From NCBI GenBank assembly GCA_016702645.1, contig JADJDP010000009.1, positions 70,384-134,383 on the forward strand: a DNA stretch of 64,000 bases, read 5' to 3'. Each line of letters begins with the position of its first letter. Position 1 is the stretch's first letter. Below the pieces are notes generated by a model, which saw only the letters and a program-made list of their open reading frames with translations, did no database searches and was not told where the DNA came from. A program made the position numbers and the translations under genes. Below, piece after piece: positions 60,833 through 64,000 of this stretch. This DNA is from Flavobacteriales bacterium (GTDB lineage Bacteria; Bacteroidota; Bacteroidia; Flavobacteriales_F; PHOS-HE28).

Positions 60833-62589
60833 TCCACGCGCTTGCCTTCGTTGATCTTGCGGTCGATCGCGTCGCTGGTTCCTCCGCGTTGTTTGGCCAG
60901 TTTCCACTGCTCCAATGCGTTGGCGGCTTCGCCCAGTTCGAAGAGGATGTCGCCATAGTGCTCCAGCAGTTCGCCGTTGGGCAAGGGCGACCCCGCGATG
61001 GCCTTCTCCATCCAAATACGCGCCTCGGCGTACTTCTTCGATCGGAAGAGGACCCATGCATACGTGTCCTGATAGCTGGGTTGGCCCGGAGCGAGTTCGT
61101 TGGAACGCTTGCTCATGCGCTCCGCCTTTTCCAATTCCTCGTTCCGCACGCTGAGGTAGTAGGCGTAGTTGTTCAACGTGTTGGCATCGTCGGGAACGAT
61201 CGCGAGCGCTTTGTCATAGGCTTGGTCGCTCTTGGCGAACTGCTTCGCGTCGTTGTAGCTCTCGCCCAAGCTGCTCCAGAACTGTGCGGTGAGTTGCGGA
61301 TTGTCGACCACCAGGTCCCGTCCTGTGATGAAGGCCTCCTCCGCATCAGCGAAGCGGCCCAATTGAGAGAGGCCCAAGCCTTTGTAGAGATAGGGCTCGG
61401 GTACCGTGGGGAACAGCTCGATCGTGCTGTCGGCATCGGCAGCCAGAGCGGCGTGGTCGCTCAACTGCAGGTCGAGCTGCAACACTTGAAGGTGGATCGG
61501 GAAGCGGTCCTTCTCCAGCATGAGCGCCTTCTTGAACTCATCGCGCGCCTCGGGGATCTTGCCATCGCGCAGCAGGAAATCGCCGTGGATGGTGTGCGGC
61601 TTGCCGCTCTCGGGGTGCGCTCGCTCCAGCGATTCGATCAACGCATACGAACGCTTGATGAGGTCCTCGCGTTGTCCCGGTTTTTCGCCCTCCCGCTCGG
61701 TCATCTCGAAGAATCCGATGAGCACCTGCATCTTGGCATCCACCTCCAGTTCGGGGTCCATGAAGGCTTCGCCGAGTTCGCGGTAGGCGTCGTCCATACG
61801 ACCGGTGCCGTAGTAGTGCTCGGCCAGCGCGATGCGTAGCATGCTGTTGCCCGGGTCGAGCGCAAGGGCCTGCTGGTACTTCTCCAGCGCCTGTTCGTGC
61901 AAGCCTTGTTGGTCGTAGAGGTCGCCGAGCATCGCCGCGTACTGCGCGTCACTTGGATATTGGGCAATGGCGCGCTGTACCAACTGCTGTGCCTCCGGGT
62001 ACTTCTCCGCCTCCATCAGCGTACTGAACTGGTGGGAGATCAGCTCTTCGTTCAACCCGAAACGTTTCTCCATATCGGCGTAGACCTTCAGCGCCTCTCC
62101 GATCTTGTTCGCGTAGGCGTAAGCCCCGGCCATGTCCAGGTATACTTCGTAACGATCGGGCCACTGCGCAACGATGCCCTTGTACACGGCTGCGGCGTCT
62201 TCCGCCTGGCTGTTCTGTTTGTACAGATCGGCAAGCAGGAAACGGTACCAGATGTTCGAATTCTCCGTTTCCACGGCTTGCTTCGCCATGGCTACCGCAG
62301 GCTCGAACTGCTGGGATGCGTGATAGAGCTTTGCGAGCTCGAACATGCTGGCAGCGTTCTGAGGATCGGCCTTCAAGCACTGTTGGTACAACGAGACCGC
62401 CTTTGGTAATTGACCCCCCAGGCGCGCCTGCGTTGCCTCCATGAAGAGGCGCATGATCTCGGTTCGTTCGTCGGCGCCATCCGCGCTGGGTCGGCCTCCC
62501 TCATGGTCTGTTGGAGCAGGCTCCATGGCGGTCTTGGTGCCCCCACAGGCCACAAGCACGAACGGAAGGAGAAGGAGGAGTTGGCGCAT
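60829..62589 (-). CDS. TPR-repeat lipoprotein
   Basis: 586 residues. Lipoprotein signal (LLLLLPFVLVACGGT). About 14 TPR-like repeats fill the rest, for example AVSLYQQCLKADPQNAASMF, LEKYQQALALDPGNSMLRIA and AEEAFITGRDLVVDNPQ. No enzymatic domain. Such proteins form scaffolds for envelope assembly. It overlaps the DUF4292 gene by ATGA and follows the nucleotidyltransferase gene by 9 bp, so it is in one operon. The ATG at 62589 is used because it gives the lipoprotein signal directly. Confidence 0.92.
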   Translation of the reverse strand: MRQLLLLLPFVLVACGGTKTAMEPAPTDHEGGRPSADGADERTEIMRLFMEATQARLGGQLPKAVSLYQQCLKADPQNAASMFELAKLYHASQQFEPAVAMAKQAVETENSNIWYRFLLADLYKQNSQAEDAAAVYKGIVAQWPDRYEVYLDMAGAYAYANKIGEALKVYADMEKRFGLNEELISHQFSTLMEAEKYPEAQQLVQRAIAQYPSDAQYAAMLGDLYDQQGLHEQALEKYQQALALDPGNSMLRIALAEHYYGTGRMDDAYRELGEAFMDPELEVDAKMQVLIGFFEMTEREGEKPGQREDLIKRSYALIESLERAHPESGKPHTIHGDFLLRDGKIPEARDEFKKALMLEKDRFPIHLQVLQLDLQLSDHAALAADADSTIELFPTVPEPYLYKGLGLSQLGRFADAEEAFITGRDLVVDNPQLTAQFWSSLGESYNDAKQFAKSDQAYDKALAIVPDDANTLNNYAYYLSVRNEELEKAERMSKRSNELAPGQPSYQDTYAWVLFRSKKYAEARIWMEKAIAGSPLPNGELLEHYGDILFELGEAANALEQWKLAKQRGGTSDAIDRKINEGKRVE

Positions 62590-62598
62590 ATTCAATGG

Positions 62599-63606
62599 TC
62601 AGCCCACGGTGCTATCGTCGCTCACACTAAGGTCCATGGCACGACCGGTCACACTTGCGCGCTCCCCGATCATGCTGTTGTCAACGACGGAGTCCTGTAC
62701 ACGCACCATGCCGCGAAGGATCGAATTGCGCACCACGCTACCGGTTACCGTCGTGCCCTTCTCGATCGAAACGTTCGGCCCAACGATGCTGTTCGTGAGG
62801 ATCACGTCATCACCGATGAAGCAGGGGGCGATCACCACGCTGTTCTCGCTCTTCAGGCTGTTGCTCACCAGGCCCTTGTCCCCCTTCAGGTAGCCAAGCA
62901 CTTTCGTGTTCGTGTCCACCATCGCGTTCTTGTTGCCGCAGTCCATCCACACATCCACACTGCCAGCCTTGAAGCGCGCGCCTTTCTGCTTCATGTTCTC
63001 CATGGCGTTGGTGAGCTGGTACTCGCCCTTGTCGCGCACATCGTTGTCGATGAGCCACTGCATCTCCTTGCGCAGGTACTCGCCGTCGGCGAAGTAGTAG
63101 ATGCCGATGATCGCCAGATCGCTTACGAAGGTGGGCGGCTTCTCCACGAACTCCGTGATGATGCCGGTGGAGTCGAGCTTCACCACACCGAAGGCGCGCG
63201 GGTCCTCTACTTTGTTCACCCAGATCACGCCGTCGCAATCCTTGTCGAGTTTCAGTTGCGCGCGGAAGAGCGTATCGGCAAAAGCCACGATGATGCGCCC
63301 ATTGAGCGCGGGCTCGGCGCAGAGGATGGCGTGGGCCGTGCCGAGTGCTTCTCTTTGGTAGTGGATACTGCCTTTGCTGCCGATCGCCTTCGCGATGCCG
63401 AGCAACTCGTCCTCCACCTTCTTCCCGAAGGATGGGTGGACGATGAAGGCGACCTCTTCTACGGCCTCACCAGCCACGGCGGCCAGGTCCTCCACAAGAC
63501 GTTGCACGATGGGCTTGCCCGCGATGGGCAGCAGGGGCTTGGCGGTGGTGTGGGTGTGCGGGCGCATCCGCTTGCCCATACCCGCCATGGGGACGATGAT
63601 CTTCAT
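62599..63606 (-). CDS. Sugar-phosphate nucleotidyltransferase with hexapeptide repeats
   Basis: 335 residues. The N-terminal nucleotidyltransferase domain starts IIVPMAGMGKRMRPHTHTT and has KPLLPIAGKPI, REALGTAHAI, and VAFADTLF (an Asp of the metal site). The C-terminal part (about 245-335) has left-handed-beta-helix hexapeptides (VVIAPCFIGDDVILTNSIVG). It activates a sugar phosphate with a nucleotide for glycan synthesis; which sugar cannot be told. It follows dut by 14 bp. Confidence 0.9.
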   Translation of the reverse strand: MKIIVPMAGMGKRMRPHTHTTAKPLLPIAGKPIVQRLVEDLAAVAGEAVEEVAFIVHPSFGKKVEDELLGIAKAIGSKGSIHYQREALGTAHAILCAEPALNGRIIVAFADTLFRAQLKLDKDCDGVIWVNKVEDPRAFGVVKLDSTGIITEFVEKPPTFVSDLAIIGIYYFADGEYLRKEMQWLIDNDVRDKGEYQLTNAMENMKQKGARFKAGSVDVWMDCGNKNAMVDTNTKVLGYLKGDKGLVSNSLKSENSVVIAPCFIGDDVILTNSIVGPNVSIEKGTTVTGSVVRNSILRGMVRVQDSVVDNSMIGERASVTGRAMDLSVSDDSTVG

Positions 63607-63620
63607 TCCGTGGGTCTCGC

Positions 63621-64000
63621 TCAGCGGGTACCGGTGTGGCCAAAGCCCCCAGCCCCTCTTTCTGTGCCGCGAAGGTCCGCACTTTCCTCCAATGTGGTCC
63701 GGACGTAGCGCGCCACCACCAATTGGGCAATGCGCTCCCCGTCCTTCACCTCGAAAGGCTCCTGGCCGTGGTTGATGAGCAGCACGCCCACCTCACCCCG
63801 GTAGTCGGCGTCGATGGTGCCCGGCGCGTTGAGGACCGTGACCCCGTGCTTGAAGGCCAACCCACTGCGGGGACGCACCTGGGCCTCGGTGCCTTCTGGG
63901 AGTTCCAGGAAGAGGCCGGTTGGGATGAGCGCGCGTTGGCCGGGAGCCAGTGGTATGGACACCTCGAGGTTGGCGCGGAGGTCCATGCCAGCGCTGCTTG
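63621..64000 (-). CDS. dut: dUTP diphosphatase, N-terminus outside window
   Basis: The visible frame runs to the window edge and reads SSAGMDLRAN at its start, which is the normal residue ~20 region of dUTPases, so the first ~20 codons lie outside; the ATG at 63986 is internal. The other motifs are complete: RPRSGLAFKHG, GTIDADYRGEVGV, DGERIAQLVVA and the C-terminal flap RGTERGAGGFGHTG. It hydrolyses dUTP to dUMP, keeping uracil out of DNA. First visible gene of the operon running to the EnvC-like gene. Confidence 0.94.
   Translation of the reverse strand, partial: SSAGMDLRANLEVSIPLAPGQRALIPTGLFLELPEGTEAQVRPRSGLAFKHGVTVLNAPGTIDADYRGEVGVLLINHGQEPFEVKDGERIAQLVVARYVRTTLEESADLRGTERGAGGFGHTGTR

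Noticed and set aside
1..64000. CRISPR arrays, insertion sequences, prophage genes, rRNA, riboswitches
   Set aside because: Looked for repeated direct repeats, transposase or integrase motifs and conserved RNA cores; none found.

Overview
The window looks like chromosomal DNA of a GC-rich Bacteroidota, probably Flavobacteriales-like. Several secreted proteins end in type IX secretion (T9SS) type A sorting domains. porZ lies beside recO. The families DUF4175, DUF4292, YfiR and GloVer are present, and upstream regions carry a TAnnTTTG-type -7 promoter element instead of obvious Shine-Dalgarno sites. Most of the content is housekeeping. I see no prophage, insertion sequence, CRISPR array or rRNA, and one tRNA, tRNA-Cys.

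Layout. 0-2 kb: end of a putative outer-membrane barrel and a PKD/T9SS cargo. 2-8.5 kb: ssb, a universal stress protein, a YfiR / TPR / SpoIIE-phosphatase operon, an M28 peptidase and ferritin. 8.5-13.2 kb: pth, rplY (L25/CTC), prs and divergent rnr. 13.2-18.5 kb: a LytTR response regulator, a six-PAS histidine kinase and a MORN-repeat protein. 18.5-19 kb: an unusual intergenic region with a perfect DnaA box, a dense GATC cluster, palindromes and an AT-rich edge. 19-27 kb: rpiB, M28 peptidase, TlpA-like lipoprotein, aldehyde dehydrogenase, methyltransferase and mnmG; the last two carry identical perfect parS-like palindromes. 27-36 kb: an accessory-looking stretch of secreted and hypothetical proteins, an LLM oxidoreductase and a HI0933-type flavoprotein. 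36-45 kb: ybeY, an RsbW-like ATPase, a large DUF4175 protein, and two paralogous PKD plus C2-like T9SS cargos flanking a family 2 glycosyltransferase. 45-50.5 kb: gltX, folB, tRNA-Cys, porZ, recO. 50.5-57 kb: S9 peptidase, AraC regulator, serine hydrolase with sorting domain, lytic transglycosylase. 57-64 kb: gatA, tatA, then an envelope operon (dut, sugar nucleotidyltransferase, TPR lipoprotein, DUF4292 lipoprotein, EnvC-like protein).

Two messages stand out. First, the 18.5-19 kb region together with the parS pair 6 kb away makes a candidate chromosomal origin neighbourhood. Second, at least eight genes, including conserved ones such as mnmG, are broken by single-base indels, mostly in short homopolymers, and one small gene has an in-frame TAA. 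The density and the random mix of +1 and -1 events point to residual sequencing error more than to gene decay. I annotated these as whole genes and gave the position of each break.

Functional links inferred: the SpoIIE-type phosphatase, the RsbW-like ATPase and a possible STAS-like small protein are the parts of a partner-switching pathway, though they sit at separate loci. PorZ and the sorting-domain proteins belong to one secretion route. The dut-to-EnvC operon and tatA serve the cell envelope.
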